Notes under the pieces: model-generated
Databases searched by the model: none
What the model was told of the DNA's origin: nothing
The model's input: only the letters and a program-made list of their open reading frames with translations
Program-made: the position numbers and the translations under genes
Shown here: in pieces, positions 43,344-53,925 of the stretch
Numbering within the stretch: position 1 is the stretch's first letter
How the letters are laid out: every line of letters starts with the position of its first letter
From: Verrucomicrobiales bacterium
GTDB taxonomy: Bacteria > Verrucomicrobiota > Verrucomicrobiia > Limisphaerales > J093
Assembly: GCA_024233305.1 (NCBI GenBank)
Contig: JACKPV010000033.1
Span: 151,167 to 215,166, forward strand
Direction: 5' to 3'
DNA length: 64,000 nt

Positions 43344-43860
43344 ACCATTCCCCCGACAGCCGGACCGCCGATCGCCACGGACGACACGGCTGAGCTGCCG
43401 CAAAGCCTGTGCGCCAAAGCGCGAATCCTCGCGCGGACGAACCGCCTCCCCGAGCACCGCAACTGCGCTCCGTGCGCGACCTCGGTTCGCCAAGCTGCAA
43501 CGATTCCCTACCCGGTAGCCGCCACGGTAAAGTCGGCGCTGAATGCGTCAGGCGGCCCTTGGCTTCCAACGCACCGCAGGCCAACAGCGGACCACAGGCA
43601 ATCCCACGCCGCCCGCTCCCTGAGTATGAAACGGCCCGAAGCCAGGGGCGCAATGAGAGGACAAACCGAGTTTGTCCCAATATTCTGTTCGCCACCATGA
43701 TGCGCCCACGAGTCGGTCAACCCGCAGGGTTGCCCCCCCCAGGTGGCGGTAGGGTTGTTCGTCGCATCCTGCAGAGATGCCAGCGACCTGCGCCCCCTGC
43801 GGGGTCGGTCGATGCCCTCTGGATTCCAGCCCTGCCAGATCGGCACAACCGGGCTGCGGT
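43344..43860. other. Intergenic region with a degenerate S hairpin (43513-43545)
   Basis: 517 bp between convergent genes. GGTAGCCGCCACGGTAAAGT followed by CGGCGCTGAATGCG is a decayed S-type hairpin module. The remainder (GC-rich, with CTGCGCCCCCTGCGGGG near 43788) shows no gene. Confidence 0.5.
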
Positions 43861-46218
43861 TCAAAGCCGCCGCACTTCGATCCAGGTTTCCGCCCGCGCT
43901 CCCCTGCCCTCCCCGACGACCAGCAACCGGTGTCGCCCTTCGCGCAGGTGCAGCCACGCCCCGCCATCCGGCCCTTCATCGATGACGAGCGTGTCACTTT
44001 CCCAACGAACCGCCGACGCCCCTTCGGTGCGCAACCGGACGCGTGAGCCGGCCTCGGGCAGATCCGGATCGAGGAAGAACACCGTGCCGGGTGGCGGCCA
44101 GGCAATGCGCAACCCGGGGGGCTCGCGGGTGGCGACAGCGGTGCTGCCGAGCCAATTGTCGCCGCTCTCGAGCCAGGCGGCATACTCCGGAGGCAGCTGC
44201 AACCGGCCCTGCGCGTCATAATCCGTGGCGCTCGCGGAGGCCGGCAGATTCCCGCGGACAAACCACTCGTCGATCCCGGACGATTCCGCTGCTTCCGCCG
44301 GCTTGAGGCTGTCGTCCTCATTCCCGGCCCCGGCCGGCAACCGCCGTCCGGTCACCGGATGGATCCGGGCGCCAACCACGATGGCCGGGCGCGCAAACCC
44401 CGTCGTACCCCGCCGTTCATGCAGCCATTCCATGACCTCATGCAGCACCGGGGCGGCGCCGGTCACCCCCGAGACACCGCGCAAAGGGGCGCCGTCGAAG
44501 TTGCCGACCCAGACCCCCACCGTGAATTCGGGCGTGAATCCAACCGCCCAGTTGTCCCGGAAATCCGAACTGGTCCCCGTCTTGCACGCCACCGGGAAGG
44601 CGAACCGCAGCGGTGAATCCGTCCCGAAGGCCAACTGGCGCGCCGCCTCGTCGTCGAGGATGTCCGCGACCAACCAGGCCGCCCCTTCCGTGAACACCCG
44701 GGTGCCTGCGGTCGACGGCCCAAGCGCGGCCAACCGCCAGGGCCGGTGCTCTCCCAGCCGGGCCAGACACGCGTAGGCATTCACCAGTTCGAGCAGCCGG
44801 ACCTCCGCGTTGCCGAGGGTCAACCCGAGTCCGTAATGCTCGGGCGGCGCCGTCAGGGTGGTAAGCCCGCAGGCCCGCAGACATTCCTGCAGCACGGGAG
44901 CGCCACCGATGCCGTCCAGCACGCGGACGGCCGGGACGTTCAGGGAATTGGCGAGGGCCATGCGGTATCGCGTGGGACCGTGGAACCGGCGGTCGTAATT
45001 CACCGGGGTGAAGACTCCGGTCCGCGTCGGAAAGGTCGTCGGCACGTCGGCCACCAGGCTGGCAGGCGTGGCGCCCTGTTCGAGGGCGAGCAGGTAGGTG
45101 AAGGGTTTCAGCGTCGAACCCGCCGAACGGGCCGCCCACGCGCCGTTGACCTGCCCGGCGCGGGGGGAGAAATAGTCCGGCGAACCGATCATTGCGAGCA
45201 CGTCTCCCGAACGGTTGTCGAGCACCACCAAGGCGCCGTCATGCGCGCCGTGATCGGCAATCAGCGCCAACTGCCGCCGGAGGCTGCCCTCGGCGGCTTC
45301 CTGCACTTCCAGGTCGAGCGTGGTCCGCACCTCGCCCGAGCCGGGCAGCGTCGGCTTCACCTGCTCGCTTTGCACGAGGAAGTCAACGAAGTGCGGGGCC
45401 CGGAAGGCGCGTCCGGGTGGGGCGAACTGCAAGATCTCCTCGCCGGCCTGCCGCCGTTCGGCCTCGGTGAGCCAGCCGTTCGCGCGCATGCGGTCGAGCA
45501 CCCAGCGCTGCCGGGCAAGCGCCGCTTCCCGATGGGTGTGCGGATTCAACCGCGACGGCCCCTGCGGCAACCCCGCCAGCAGAGCGGCCTCCGCCACGCT
45601 GAGCAGCCGGAGCGGCTTGTCGAAGTAGAATTCGGCGGCGGCGGCGCAACCGCGGTTGAAGTTGCCGTAATCGATCCGGTTCAGGTAGGCCGCCAGTATC
45701 CGCTCCTTCGGCCACACACGTTCCAACCGCAGCGCGCGGGCGGCCTCGAGCAGCTTCGTCGGAATCGTCCGGGGACGCGGGTCGGCGAGCTTCAACAACT
45801 GCTGCGTGATCGTCGAGGCCCCCGAGATCACGCGGCGTCGCCGGACATAATCGAATCCGGCCCGCAAGGTCGCCCGCCAATCCGCCCCGGGATGCTCCCA
45901 AAACCGCTTGTCTTCGGCGGCCAGCGTCGCGTCGATCAAGTACTGCGGCACGTCGGCCAGCGGCGCCTCCTGCCCCACGAATCCCTGCTCGTCCCGCAGC
46001 CACCGCAACGGCTGTCCGCTGCGGTCCTGCAACACCAGCGGCGGCGGCGCGGGCGCGAAAAGGGCGGGCGGCAGCGGCACAAAGCCAATCGCCAACCAAG
46101 CCAGCCCGACCCCCAATCCCGTCGCGACCAGCCCAAGGCATAGCGCCACCCACGGCCATCGACGCCTCCAACGCGCCGACCTGCCCCCGGAAGGACTGAC
46201 CCGGAAACGTCGCTTCAT
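43861..46218 (-). CDS. pbpC: Penicillin-binding protein 1C
   Basis: 785 residues from the ATG at 46218, which overlaps the stop of the upstream alpha-2-macroglobulin gene (ATGA). N-terminal anchor WVALCLGLVATGLGVGLAWLAI. Glycosyltransferase 51 domain with DATLAAEDKRFWEHPGADW (catalytic Glu) and ISGASTITQQLLK. The transpeptidase domain has AGSTLKPFTYLLAL (SxxK), MALANSLNVPAVR (SxN) and ACKTGTSSDFRDNW (KTG). A C-terminal beta domain (BiPBP_C type) ends the protein. Makes and crosslinks peptidoglycan in the periplasm. Coupling to the macroglobulin is the conserved E. coli-like pbpC-yfhM pairing. Confidence 0.96.
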   Translation of the reverse strand: MKRRFRVSPSGGRSARWRRRWPWVALCLGLVATGLGVGLAWLAIGFVPLPPALFAPAPPPLVLQDRSGQPLRWLRDEQGFVGQEAPLADVPQYLIDATLAAEDKRFWEHPGADWRATLRAGFDYVRRRRVISGASTITQQLLKLADPRPRTIPTKLLEAARALRLERVWPKERILAAYLNRIDYGNFNRGCAAAAEFYFDKPLRLLSVAEAALLAGLPQGPSRLNPHTHREAALARQRWVLDRMRANGWLTEAERRQAGEEILQFAPPGRAFRAPHFVDFLVQSEQVKPTLPGSGEVRTTLDLEVQEAAEGSLRRQLALIADHGAHDGALVVLDNRSGDVLAMIGSPDYFSPRAGQVNGAWAARSAGSTLKPFTYLLALEQGATPASLVADVPTTFPTRTGVFTPVNYDRRFHGPTRYRMALANSLNVPAVRVLDGIGGAPVLQECLRACGLTTLTAPPEHYGLGLTLGNAEVRLLELVNAYACLARLGEHRPWRLAALGPSTAGTRVFTEGAAWLVADILDDEAARQLAFGTDSPLRFAFPVACKTGTSSDFRDNWAVGFTPEFTVGVWVGNFDGAPLRGVSGVTGAAPVLHEVMEWLHERRGTTGFARPAIVVGARIHPVTGRRLPAGAGNEDDSLKPAEAAESSGIDEWFVRGNLPASASATDYDAQGRLQLPPEYAAWLESGDNWLGSTAVATREPPGLRIAWPPPGTVFFLDPDLPEAGSRVRLRTEGASAVRWESDTLVIDEGPDGGAWLHLREGRHRLLVVGEGRGARAETWIEVRRL

Positions 46219-49200
46219 CGCTCGGCGGCGCCGGTCAGTCGCCGGGCCCCGGTCAACCCGCGCACCGCCGGTGCATACATCGCTTCGACCTTTGCGCTGG
46301 GCGCCACCGTCTCGCCGGCGCTCCGGACCCGGGCCAGATAACGGATCCAATAACTGCCGGCCCCGAGGTGATCGACGAAGAACAGGACCCGGTCCTGGCG
46401 CATCTCCTGGAAGCTCGGGTACAGGCGCCGACCGGGAAGCGCCGGCGCCCTCCGTCCGGCGTCGATCTGCCGCGAGGGCAGGTTCACCGGCTCGAGCACC
46501 GCCGGCAACGGATCCTCGAGGGCGACGAAGTGCGCGCCACGCCGCGTCCCGAGAGTCAGCGTGACCAGCACCGAATCGCCGACCTTGAGTTCGTCCGCTC
46601 CTCCCAGGGCGCCGTCGGGCGCGATTCGCTCGTAGCTGCGTTTCAGGGTGAACCCCTCGTCCAACGCCTCGACTTGCGGCGACAACGCCCGCGAGCGCAG
46701 TTCCAGTTCGACGTGCAGGCGGTGAACTTCCGCCTGTTCGAGCCACAAGCCACCCTCGCGCACGGCCGCCAACCCCACCTCGAAGCGTGCCCCCGGCTGC
46801 GCGTCATCCAGGACGTATTCCCGCCGCCCCGCGTCGCTGACCAGCTCCCCGGCCGCCCTGGCCTCCGTTTCCTCGCAACGAAGCCCATATTCCGCCAGCG
46901 CCAGCAGGGCCCAGGCGTTCCCTTGCGTGGAAATCCAATGCGCCGCCCGCCGGGAGTCGAGCAACTCGCTGACCAGCCGGTCGACGACATGGGACGGCTG
47001 GTCCGAGACCACGGCGGCGAGCAGATGCACCGCGGTCGCCCGTTCCGCTGATCCGTACCAGTCGCCCGGAGCGTCGTCGGTCCTGGTTTCCTCGAGCAGC
47101 AGGCGGCTCCGTTCATCGACGCCGAAGGCAAGCGCCAGGGCCACCGCCAGCAAATGCCCTTGTTCCGCCGTCATCCGATGCCGGGCCGCGAACAGGGCTT
47201 CGGCAGTGCCGCCGGGCAGGCCGTCCCCGATGGCAAAGGCCAGGGCCGCCAGGCAGGGCGCCGCGAGATCCGGTTCCAAACGCTTCGGATCGATTTGCGA
47301 GAGTTCGGCGCGCAGATAATCCATCAACCTCGCGAAGGGCGCTTCGGGAACCGGACACCCTTCGGCCCGGGCCAACGCCAGCACGACGCTTGCATACGCG
47401 CTGCCCCAGTACGTGGGCTGGTCATCGTCCGGCCAGTAGGCCAGCCCGCCCGAACGGGTCTGCATGCTGAACAACCGCGCGATCCCCGCCGCCACCGCCT
47501 GGTCGGCCCGATCGGCGTCCTTCCCGACCGCCGCCGCCAGGACGGGCGCGTGCTTCAGCACCACCCAGGGCAGCAGGCTCGAACTCGTCTGCTCGAGACA
47601 ACCGTACGGATAGTGGAGCAACTGCTGGATCGCCTCGCCCAGCTCCATCAGCCGGGAACGCGCCAGGCGGATGACCACCGTTCCTTCGCCGGCGAGAATC
47701 CGCGGGTCGGCCCCCTCGAGCAATGCCACCCGGCGGCCCTCGGCCCGAACGTGCAGCACCTGACGCAGCAAGGGCCCCGCCGGTGTGACCTCCAGTTCCG
47801 ACTGCGCCGCGTCCCGCAACTCCCCGCCGCCGTCCGTGGCCATCGTCCGCACCCGCCAGGCCCACGCCGCGGGTCCCGTCGCCACGAATCGCACCGGGAT
47901 GTCCACCACCGCGCTCGCGCCCGCCGCGAGGGATAGCGTTCGCACGACGTTGGTGGCGTTGGCGGAGGGATCGGTCGGGATGGCGGTCGCGTCCAGTTCG
48001 AGCCGCACCTCGACCGTCCGGGGCGCCGCCGTCTGGTTGTGCACGAGCGCCCGCGCTTGCAGCAGGTCGCCCACCCGCGCGAACTGAGGCAGGCTGGGCG
48101 AGATCATCAGCGGCTTGCGCACCTCGAAGCTGGCCGTGCCCGTTCCGAACTGGTTCTGCGCCGTCTGCCCGACCGCGATCAACCGGTAACGCGTGAGACT
48201 GTCCGGCGCGACGAACGAGGTCGTGGCGACGCCATCGGCGTCGGTCAGAACGCTCCCGATCCACAACGGACAGGGCTCCCAGTTGCGCCGCAGCACATCG
48301 GCGCCCTCCCCGCCACCGCCGGCGATGTAGCCCTTGTTGCCATAGCGCCAGAGGGCCGGATCCTCCCCCAGGAGTTTGAAAAGCGACAGGGCGCTTCGGA
48401 CCTCGAGCGGCCGCGGCCCGTGAAAGAACGTCAGCGGGTCCGGCATCTCGAAGCCGCCGAGACTCAACACCCCTTCGTCGACGGCGAACCACGTGATTTC
48501 CGCCCCCGCCACCGGTGCCTCGTTCGCAGCGGTCACGCGCACCGCGGTGGTGACCGTGGCCCCCGGAGCGTAGTGGTCGGCCCCGGCCTCGAGCGCCAGC
48601 GAAAGCCGGTGGATCGAGGCGTCGACGTTCAATTGACAGGCGCCGAAGCGGAAGTCGGGCATGGGCGGGTCCAACGTGCTGTCGGCGCTGCCCCGCAACA
48701 GGGTCACGGCGACAAAGACATTCGGGATGTCGGCCGGCTCGATCGGCACCTCGATCAACGGCGCGTTCCCCTCGAGCCGGGTGGTGAACGAACGCCGCAC
48801 TCCCGAACGCTCGACGCTGACCAGGGCGCGCCCGCTGAACGGCGCTTTCACCAGCACCGTGGCCGTTTCGCCCGGCCGGTAGCTTTCACGGTCCGGCACG
48901 AGTTCCAGCAGGGCCGCGTTCCGGTAGTCCCAGGCCAGCCGCGCCGGGGCCGAGACGTAGAACACACGTGCGGTCAGCACCCGGTTCCCGGCCGGATCGG
49001 CGGTTTCCACCTCAAGCAGGTATTGCCCCGCCGCTTCCGCCGCGAACTCGAGCGATGCCGGCCCGTTGGTCCCCAGCCCGACGGGTGACCAGGGCCGCAC
49101 CTCAAGCCCGCGTTCGAGCACCTCGGTCAGGACGGGATCGCTGCGATATTCGGGCCGCCCCCCGGCGCCCTCCACCCGGCTCGTGCGCCATTCGACCCGT

Positions 49201-51971
49201 TGCACCCGGGCCGTCACCTGCACCGGGTCGGGCCAGGGCGTGCCGTCGCGATGCACGGCGACCATCTCGATGCGCCCCGGCTCACCCGCCCGCAGCACGC
49301 CGGTCGGTTCGCGCAAACCCAGATAGAACTCCGAACTGTGGCGGAGCGAGCGGGCGCGGCTCACCAGCGTCTGCTGGTTCAGGTCCGTAAGCTGCAACTC
49401 GACCTCGACGGCACGCGGCTGGGGGGCGGCGGGGTTGATCGGAATCTCCGGCGCGATCACCAGATTCGTCGCCGGGGTATGCACGCCGCTGCCCGAAAGA
49501 GCCAGTGACGAGGCGCCGCGCCCGAGCCGCTCGAGCGATGCCCAGCCGCAGAACGTCCAGTCGGCATAGCGCGCCGGACCGAAGCCCTGGTCGTAGGCCC
49601 GCACCGTCCAGACCGCCTCGGCCCGCGTCAGCGGCGCTCCGAAGAAGTAGCGGGCGCCGACCGGGATCCGGATCGGCGCGTTCGGCGGCAGTTCCGGCGG
49701 CAGATCGAGCGTCACCTCGAACGCGTCCGGTTGGTAGTCCTCTACGCGCACCTCGTGCCAGACGTGCGTCGAGTCCGCCTGAAGCTTGAGGACGTAGCTG
49801 CCGCGGGGCGTCTCCGGCAAGGCGACATCCAGCGCCGCCGAACCCAGCTCGCCGAAAACGATATTCGTCTCCCACACCTCGTCCCAGCGCGGATTCTGCA
49901 GGGACAGACGGGCCACCAGATTGGTCGGAGTCCGCAACGCATCGTCTCCGGTTTCCCGGGCGATGGCCTTGAGATGAAGCGTGTCCCCCGGGCGGTAGAC
50001 CGAGCGGTCGGTGAACACCAGCACCTTGAGTTTCTCCCACGACCACGGATAGAAGCTCGTGTCCACGCCGGTCTGGTACAGCGTGTGCTCGTAATCCTCG
50101 ACGCGCACCGCATGCAGGTCCTCCCCGAAACCCGCCACCAGCCAGTCGTCGTCCTGCAACCCGTCCAGCCGGACGAGCCCGGAAGCATCCGTGGTTCCCG
50201 CCGCGCGACGTTGATCCTCCTCGCTGACCAGCTCGACCTGCGCGCCGGACACCGGTTCGCCCGTTCGGTACGAGTAGACATGCACCAGGACGTTCGTCTC
50301 CCACACCTTCCAGTGCAGGCCGAGATCCGTCCGCTGGATCACCGATTGAACCCCCAGCCGCGCTTCGTCGGACCAGTCGTCCCGTCGTTGCCGGGCGTCG
50401 ATGAACACCGCTCCCTGCGCCCGGCCGCCCAGCAAATCCTCCCACGGCAACGAAATCAACCGGGTCTCATCAGGACCGGGCTGCGTCTCGATCCGCCGGT
50501 CGAACACCGTCTCGCCCGGCACCACATTGTAGTCGAGCCCGGTGTGCGGATCGTGCACTCCCGGCGCAATGCGACGCGACTTGAAGTAGCTCCCGTAGCC
50601 CCGCAGCGCCTGCACCAGCTGCGGTCGTTCCAACCGTTTCGCCCGCACCTGCACCGAATCCACGTTCACCGCCAGCAGGCGGAACTCCCCCTGCCCCTGC
50701 GCCATCTGTTCGGCACTGGTCGCCGGCGCATAGAGCCTCGGCGCCAGCGGATCGAACCGAAACCTGACCGTCTTCGCCTCCCCCAAAGCAATCCCATCCG
50801 CGTCCTCGAGGGTCGCCGGGACCGTGATCGAATAGGTCTCCCCGACGCGAAAATCGCCGCTCACCGTCAGCCCGCGACCGTCCGCGCGAATCTCCCAGTC
50901 GGCCGGCGCCGGCGCGAGCCGCCAGGCCTCCTGCGCAATCCCCTGTTCCTCCAGTGGACGCAGGTCCCGCGTAAACCGAATCGACGCCTGAAATCGGTCG
51001 CCGATCGCGTGGTCCGTCCGCACTTCGTCAACGGCGAACGGCACGATCTCGCCCAGCTCGAAAACCTGGTCCGCGACCAGTCGCAACCGTCGTTGGGTGG
51101 CCGTCAATCCCGCCTCCAGCACCAGACGCCAACCCGCCGCCGCGGGCAGGGGCGCGGACGGGATGACGGTCACCTGATTGTCCGGGAACGCGGCTTCATC
51201 GAGCGAGGTTTCCGGATTTCTGAGCGACCGGAACGAGTCCTCCCAACCCCGGCCATCCCCCGTGAAGACCACCCCCTGCCGCGCGGGATAAACGCGCTCA
51301 ACCACGGGCCGGCACACCACCGCCACCCGCCGCCCGTCCTCCGAGACAAAGGCCATGTGCCGCCCGATGTCCCCGGCGTCCACCGCGGCATTGAACAGCA
51401 GATACAGCATCGGACGCGGCTCGCTCGCCTGCCAACGGTTCTCCCACCGACGCGGGGAAAACTGCATCGCCGCCTGCAACCCCGGTGTGCGAATGGTCCG
51501 CTGCAGACCCGCCGGCAACGGCCGGCCCTCCGGCCCGCGCAGGCCGCTCCGCAGCATCACCCGGTATTCCGTGTCCAGCCGCAACGGCGCCCACGGCGTG
51601 AACACCCCGCTGCGCCGGCTCTGCCACACGAAGCCCCCCTCGACTGGCGGCACGAAAACCAGGGGAGAATCCTCCGCCGCCAAGCCCACCGCCGCCATCG
51701 CCACCGCCGGCTCGTCGAACCGCAGCTCGAAGGAAGTGGTCGGTTCGAGTTCCCTCGTGGACAGCAGCAACTGCACGCCCGCGCTGCCCTCGGGGGAAGG
51801 CGCGCAACCCGTCGGCAGAAGCACGCCCGCGGCCAGCGCCAAGGCCAGTGAGGCCCGCCGGACAACCGAAGCAAACCCCGGCCCACCAGCCGAGGACCGG
51901 GAGGCACGGGCACGCCGTACGCACGGCACGAAGGAACCGGCCGCCGGTTGGGGAAGGAGGAATCGCCGCAT
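46215..51971 (-). CDS. Alpha-2-macroglobulin family lipoprotein (YfhM-like)
   Basis: 1918 residues. A lipobox (LALAAGVLLPTGC, Cys at about 56) marks it as a lipoprotein. Multiple macroglobulin beta domains follow (e.g. VLVFTDRSVYRPGDTLHLKA, AWDYRNAALLELVPDRESYR). The MG/bait region contains PCPLWIGSVLTDADGVATTS, and the thioester motif GCLEQ (YPYGCLEQTSSSLLPW, about residue 1455) is intact. Bacterial macroglobulins trap proteases that enter the periplasm; with PBP1C they are thought to guard and repair a breached envelope. First gene of a two-gene operon. Confidence 0.95.
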   Translation of the reverse strand: MRRFLLPQPAAGSFVPCVRRARASRSSAGGPGFASVVRRASLALALAAGVLLPTGCAPSPEGSAGVQLLLSTRELEPTTSFELRFDEPAVAMAAVGLAAEDSPLVFVPPVEGGFVWQSRRSGVFTPWAPLRLDTEYRVMLRSGLRGPEGRPLPAGLQRTIRTPGLQAAMQFSPRRWENRWQASEPRPMLYLLFNAAVDAGDIGRHMAFVSEDGRRVAVVCRPVVERVYPARQGVVFTGDGRGWEDSFRSLRNPETSLDEAAFPDNQVTVIPSAPLPAAAGWRLVLEAGLTATQRRLRLVADQVFELGEIVPFAVDEVRTDHAIGDRFQASIRFTRDLRPLEEQGIAQEAWRLAPAPADWEIRADGRGLTVSGDFRVGETYSITVPATLEDADGIALGEAKTVRFRFDPLAPRLYAPATSAEQMAQGQGEFRLLAVNVDSVQVRAKRLERPQLVQALRGYGSYFKSRRIAPGVHDPHTGLDYNVVPGETVFDRRIETQPGPDETRLISLPWEDLLGGRAQGAVFIDARQRRDDWSDEARLGVQSVIQRTDLGLHWKVWETNVLVHVYSYRTGEPVSGAQVELVSEEDQRRAAGTTDASGLVRLDGLQDDDWLVAGFGEDLHAVRVEDYEHTLYQTGVDTSFYPWSWEKLKVLVFTDRSVYRPGDTLHLKAIARETGDDALRTPTNLVARLSLQNPRWDEVWETNIVFGELGSAALDVALPETPRGSYVLKLQADSTHVWHEVRVEDYQPDAFEVTLDLPPELPPNAPIRIPVGARYFFGAPLTRAEAVWTVRAYDQGFGPARYADWTFCGWASLERLGRGASSLALSGSGVHTPATNLVIAPEIPINPAAPQPRAVEVELQLTDLNQQTLVSRARSLRHSSEFYLGLREPTGVLRAGEPGRIEMVAVHRDGTPWPDPVQVTARVQRVEWRTSRVEGAGGRPEYRSDPVLTEVLERGLEVRPWSPVGLGTNGPASLEFAAEAAGQYLLEVETADPAGNRVLTARVFYVSAPARLAWDYRNAALLELVPDRESYRPGETATVLVKAPFSGRALVSVERSGVRRSFTTRLEGNAPLIEVPIEPADIPNVFVAVTLLRGSADSTLDPPMPDFRFGACQLNVDASIHRLSLALEAGADHYAPGATVTTAVRVTAANEAPVAGAEITWFAVDEGVLSLGGFEMPDPLTFFHGPRPLEVRSALSLFKLLGEDPALWRYGNKGYIAGGGGEGADVLRRNWEPCPLWIGSVLTDADGVATTSFVAPDSLTRYRLIAVGQTAQNQFGTGTASFEVRKPLMISPSLPQFARVGDLLQARALVHNQTAAPRTVEVRLELDATAIPTDPSANATNVVRTLSLAAGASAVVDIPVRFVATGPAAWAWRVRTMATDGGGELRDAAQSELEVTPAGPLLRQVLHVRAEGRRVALLEGADPRILAGEGTVVIRLARSRLMELGEAIQQLLHYPYGCLEQTSSSLLPWVVLKHAPVLAAAVGKDADRADQAVAAGIARLFSMQTRSGGLAYWPDDDQPTYWGSAYASVVLALARAEGCPVPEAPFARLMDYLRAELSQIDPKRLEPDLAAPCLAALAFAIGDGLPGGTAEALFAARHRMTAEQGHLLAVALALAFGVDERSRLLLEETRTDDAPGDWYGSAERATAVHLLAAVVSDQPSHVVDRLVSELLDSRRAAHWISTQGNAWALLALAEYGLRCEETEARAAGELVSDAGRREYVLDDAQPGARFEVGLAAVREGGLWLEQAEVHRLHVELELRSRALSPQVEALDEGFTLKRSYERIAPDGALGGADELKVGDSVLVTLTLGTRRGAHFVALEDPLPAVLEPVNLPSRQIDAGRRAPALPGRRLYPSFQEMRQDRVLFFVDHLGAGSYWIRYLARVRSAGETVAPSAKVEAMYAPAVRGLTGARRLTGAAER

Positions 51972-52120
51972 GAAACGAGCTTGCTACCGTCGCCAGCGGA
52001 GTCAATCGGAACCGCGGACCGAGTTATCCGTCGGTTATTCACAAGCCATCGACGCCGTCGCCAGCATCGCCCCCGCCTGCCACAGCCGCTCCGTCACACC
52101 CCGGAAGGACCGTCCTTCCC

Positions 52121-52317
52121 AGCCGTGACCATGCAGTGTCTGGTAGCCGCCGACGTATACTCGGCGCATGATTCAGTGGGGATCTCTCCACTCGCCGCCG
52201 AGCGCGACGATTCATCGAAAGGTGATTGCCGGTCGGAACCGACGGGACCGCTCAAGCCCAGGAAGATCAGCGCCGACTGCACGTCGGCGGCTACGGCGTA
52301 TCGAATCGATCCGGCTC
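52121..52317 (+). repeat. Long palindromic repeat S, copy 4
   Basis: Carries GTAGCCGCCGACGTATACTC and GCCGACTGCACGTCGGCGGC modules with internal CGATTCATCGAAAGGTGATT. It shares its right boundary with R copy 5, giving an S-R chain. Confidence 0.8.
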
Positions 52318-52318
52318 A

Positions 52319-52514
52319 GCCGTAACCATGCAGTTGGATTCACCACGGATGGGCACGGATGGGCACTGATATTGAGGGAAACCAGAATCGCTCGTCCTGG
52401 GTTCGGGCTCACCATTTAGTGAGGCTTCCCGCCCTCTCCGCCAAAGCAGCAGCGCCGCACGCCATCCGTGGCATCCGTGCCCATCCGCGGTCCGTTGACT
52501 GAATCGATCCGACT
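52319..52514 (+). repeat. Long palindromic repeat R, copy 5
   Basis: 196 bp, same orientation as copy 1 at 1472 and carrying the same variants (e.g. GTTGGATTCACCACGG at the left end). These two copies form a subfamily distinct from copies 2-4. Confidence 0.85.
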
Positions 52515-53069
52515 CAGGAGGGCGGATCTCGGTATCTTCGGACCCCGGACCTTATTCCGCAGCAAGCTCGACTTCCGGCCAGAGCACCAGACCCTGGCCG
52601 ACTGGCTGGTGAGCGGACGCCCCGAAACGGAGTGGTTTGGGGTGGAGGGTCGAGTGAGTGAGCGGAACCGCCCTCGCTACGGTTTCGGGAAGTGAACGGG
52701 GGGGCTGGATCTCGGGCGGCGCGCAGGGGACTGCGCGCCCTACCCGGGCCAGGTGGTAGGGCGTGTCACTCCGTGCGCGCCGCTTCGGGAAGATCGTGAC
52801 CGCGCGCCCTCCGGGGCGGCAGAGAACCTGGCGCCTATTCCGGCGCCGACCTGCGCCTGATCTACCGCAGCGTATCCTCCTGATTTCTGTCGAGGTCTGG
52901 TGCTCGGTCCGGCGGAGCCAGCGGGATGAACTCCGCGCTCCATTCCCCGGCCGCCGCCTCGAACCCGGCGCGAGCCAGGAGGCGCAGGGGCGTTCCAATT
53001 CGCAAGCGGCAAAAGGCTTTGACTTCGGGGACACCCTTCAGTCAGGGTTCACCGGTTACCATCAAAGCT
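52515..53069. other. Intergenic region with small hairpins and gene debris
   Basis: A perfect hairpin GGCGCGCAG-GGGA-CTGCGCGCC lies at 52718-52739, with a related GGCGTGTCACTCCGTGCGCG downstream. GACCTGCGCCTGATCTACCG at 52846 matches 61984 with a few changes and would encode the C terminus DLRLIYRSVSS. GCGGGATGAACTCCGCGCTC near 52920 is one arm of the hairpin found at the group II intron site. No intact gene. Confidence 0.55.
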
Positions 53070-53915
53070 ATGAGATTCGGCATCAATACATTCCTGTTCA
53101 CCTCCCCCTTCACCAACGAAAGCACCAAGCTCTTTCCGCAGTTCAAGAAGTGGGGTTTTCAATCCGTCGAGATCGCCGTCGAAGATCCGGCCCATATCGA
53201 TCCCGCGTTCGTGAAGGCTGAACTCGACCGGCACGGTCTGGTGTGCGGCTCGGTCTGCGGTGCGTTCGGCCCGGACCGCGACCTGCGGGGCGACGCCGCC
53301 GCGCAGCAGAACTCGATGGACTATATGACAGCCCTCATCGACCAGATGGTGGTGCTCGATTGTCCCAGCCTCATCGGGCCCGTTTACTCGGCGGTCGGGC
53401 GCGCGGACGCCGTCGAGCCCAAGGAATACCAGCGGCAGTGGAAGACGGTGGTGAAGCACCTCAAGAAACTCGGCAAGTACGCCGAGAAGAAGGGCCGCCA
53501 GATCTGCCTTGAACCGCTGAACCGTTTCGAGACCGACTTTATTAACACCTGCGACCAGGCCCTGCAGATGCTCGAGGACGTCGGCAGCCCGGCCTTGAAG
53601 CTGCACCTCGACACGTTCCACATGAACATCGAGGAAAAGGACCAGCCCAAGGCCATCCGCAAGGCCGGCCACCACCTCGCTCACTTCCACGCCTGCGGGA
53701 GCGACCGCGGCACCCCCGGCAAGGATCACATCGACTGGCCCGGCATCGCGAAGGCGCTCAAGGCGGTCAAGTATGACGGCGACGTGGTGATCGAGTCCTT
53801 CACCCTGGATGTGAAGGTGATCGCCAAGGCCGCCGCCATCTGGCGCCAGATCGAGCCCACCCGCGAGGAGATCGCCACCAAGGGACTCAAGTTCCTCAAG
53901 CGCACCCTCGCCTGA
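53070..53915 (+). CDS. Sugar phosphate isomerase/epimerase (TIM barrel, D-tagatose 3-epimerase-like)
   Basis: 281 residues from the ATG at 53070; upstream in-frame codons lack conservation. The barrel starts MRFGINTFLFTSPF and continues KKWGFQSVEIAVEDPAHID. Metal-binding catalytic Glu residues are in ICLEPLNRFETDF (about 150) and GDVVIESFTLD (near 250), with LKLHLDTFHMNIEEKD supplying Asp/His ligands. The layout fits the D-tagatose/D-psicose 3-epimerase group, which interconverts ketoses at C3; the natural substrate is uncertain. It stands alone and is followed at once by a strong hairpin. Confidence 0.9.
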   Translation: MRFGINTFLFTSPFTNESTKLFPQFKKWGFQSVEIAVEDPAHIDPAFVKAELDRHGLVCGSVCGAFGPDRDLRGDAAAQQNSMDYMTALIDQMVVLDCPSLIGPVYSAVGRADAVEPKEYQRQWKTVVKHLKKLGKYAEKKGRQICLEPLNRFETDFINTCDQALQMLEDVGSPALKLHLDTFHMNIEEKDQPKAIRKAGHHLAHFHACGSDRGTPGKDHIDWPGIAKALKAVKYDGDVVIESFTLDVKVIAKAAAIWRQIEPTREEIATKGLKFLKRTLA

Positions 53916-53925
53916 AGTCCCTTCC

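Noticed and set aside
49731..51851. 706-codon plus-strand frame
   Set aside because: Lies antisense inside the alpha-2-macroglobulin gene, which has clear domains and a lipobox; no independent features.
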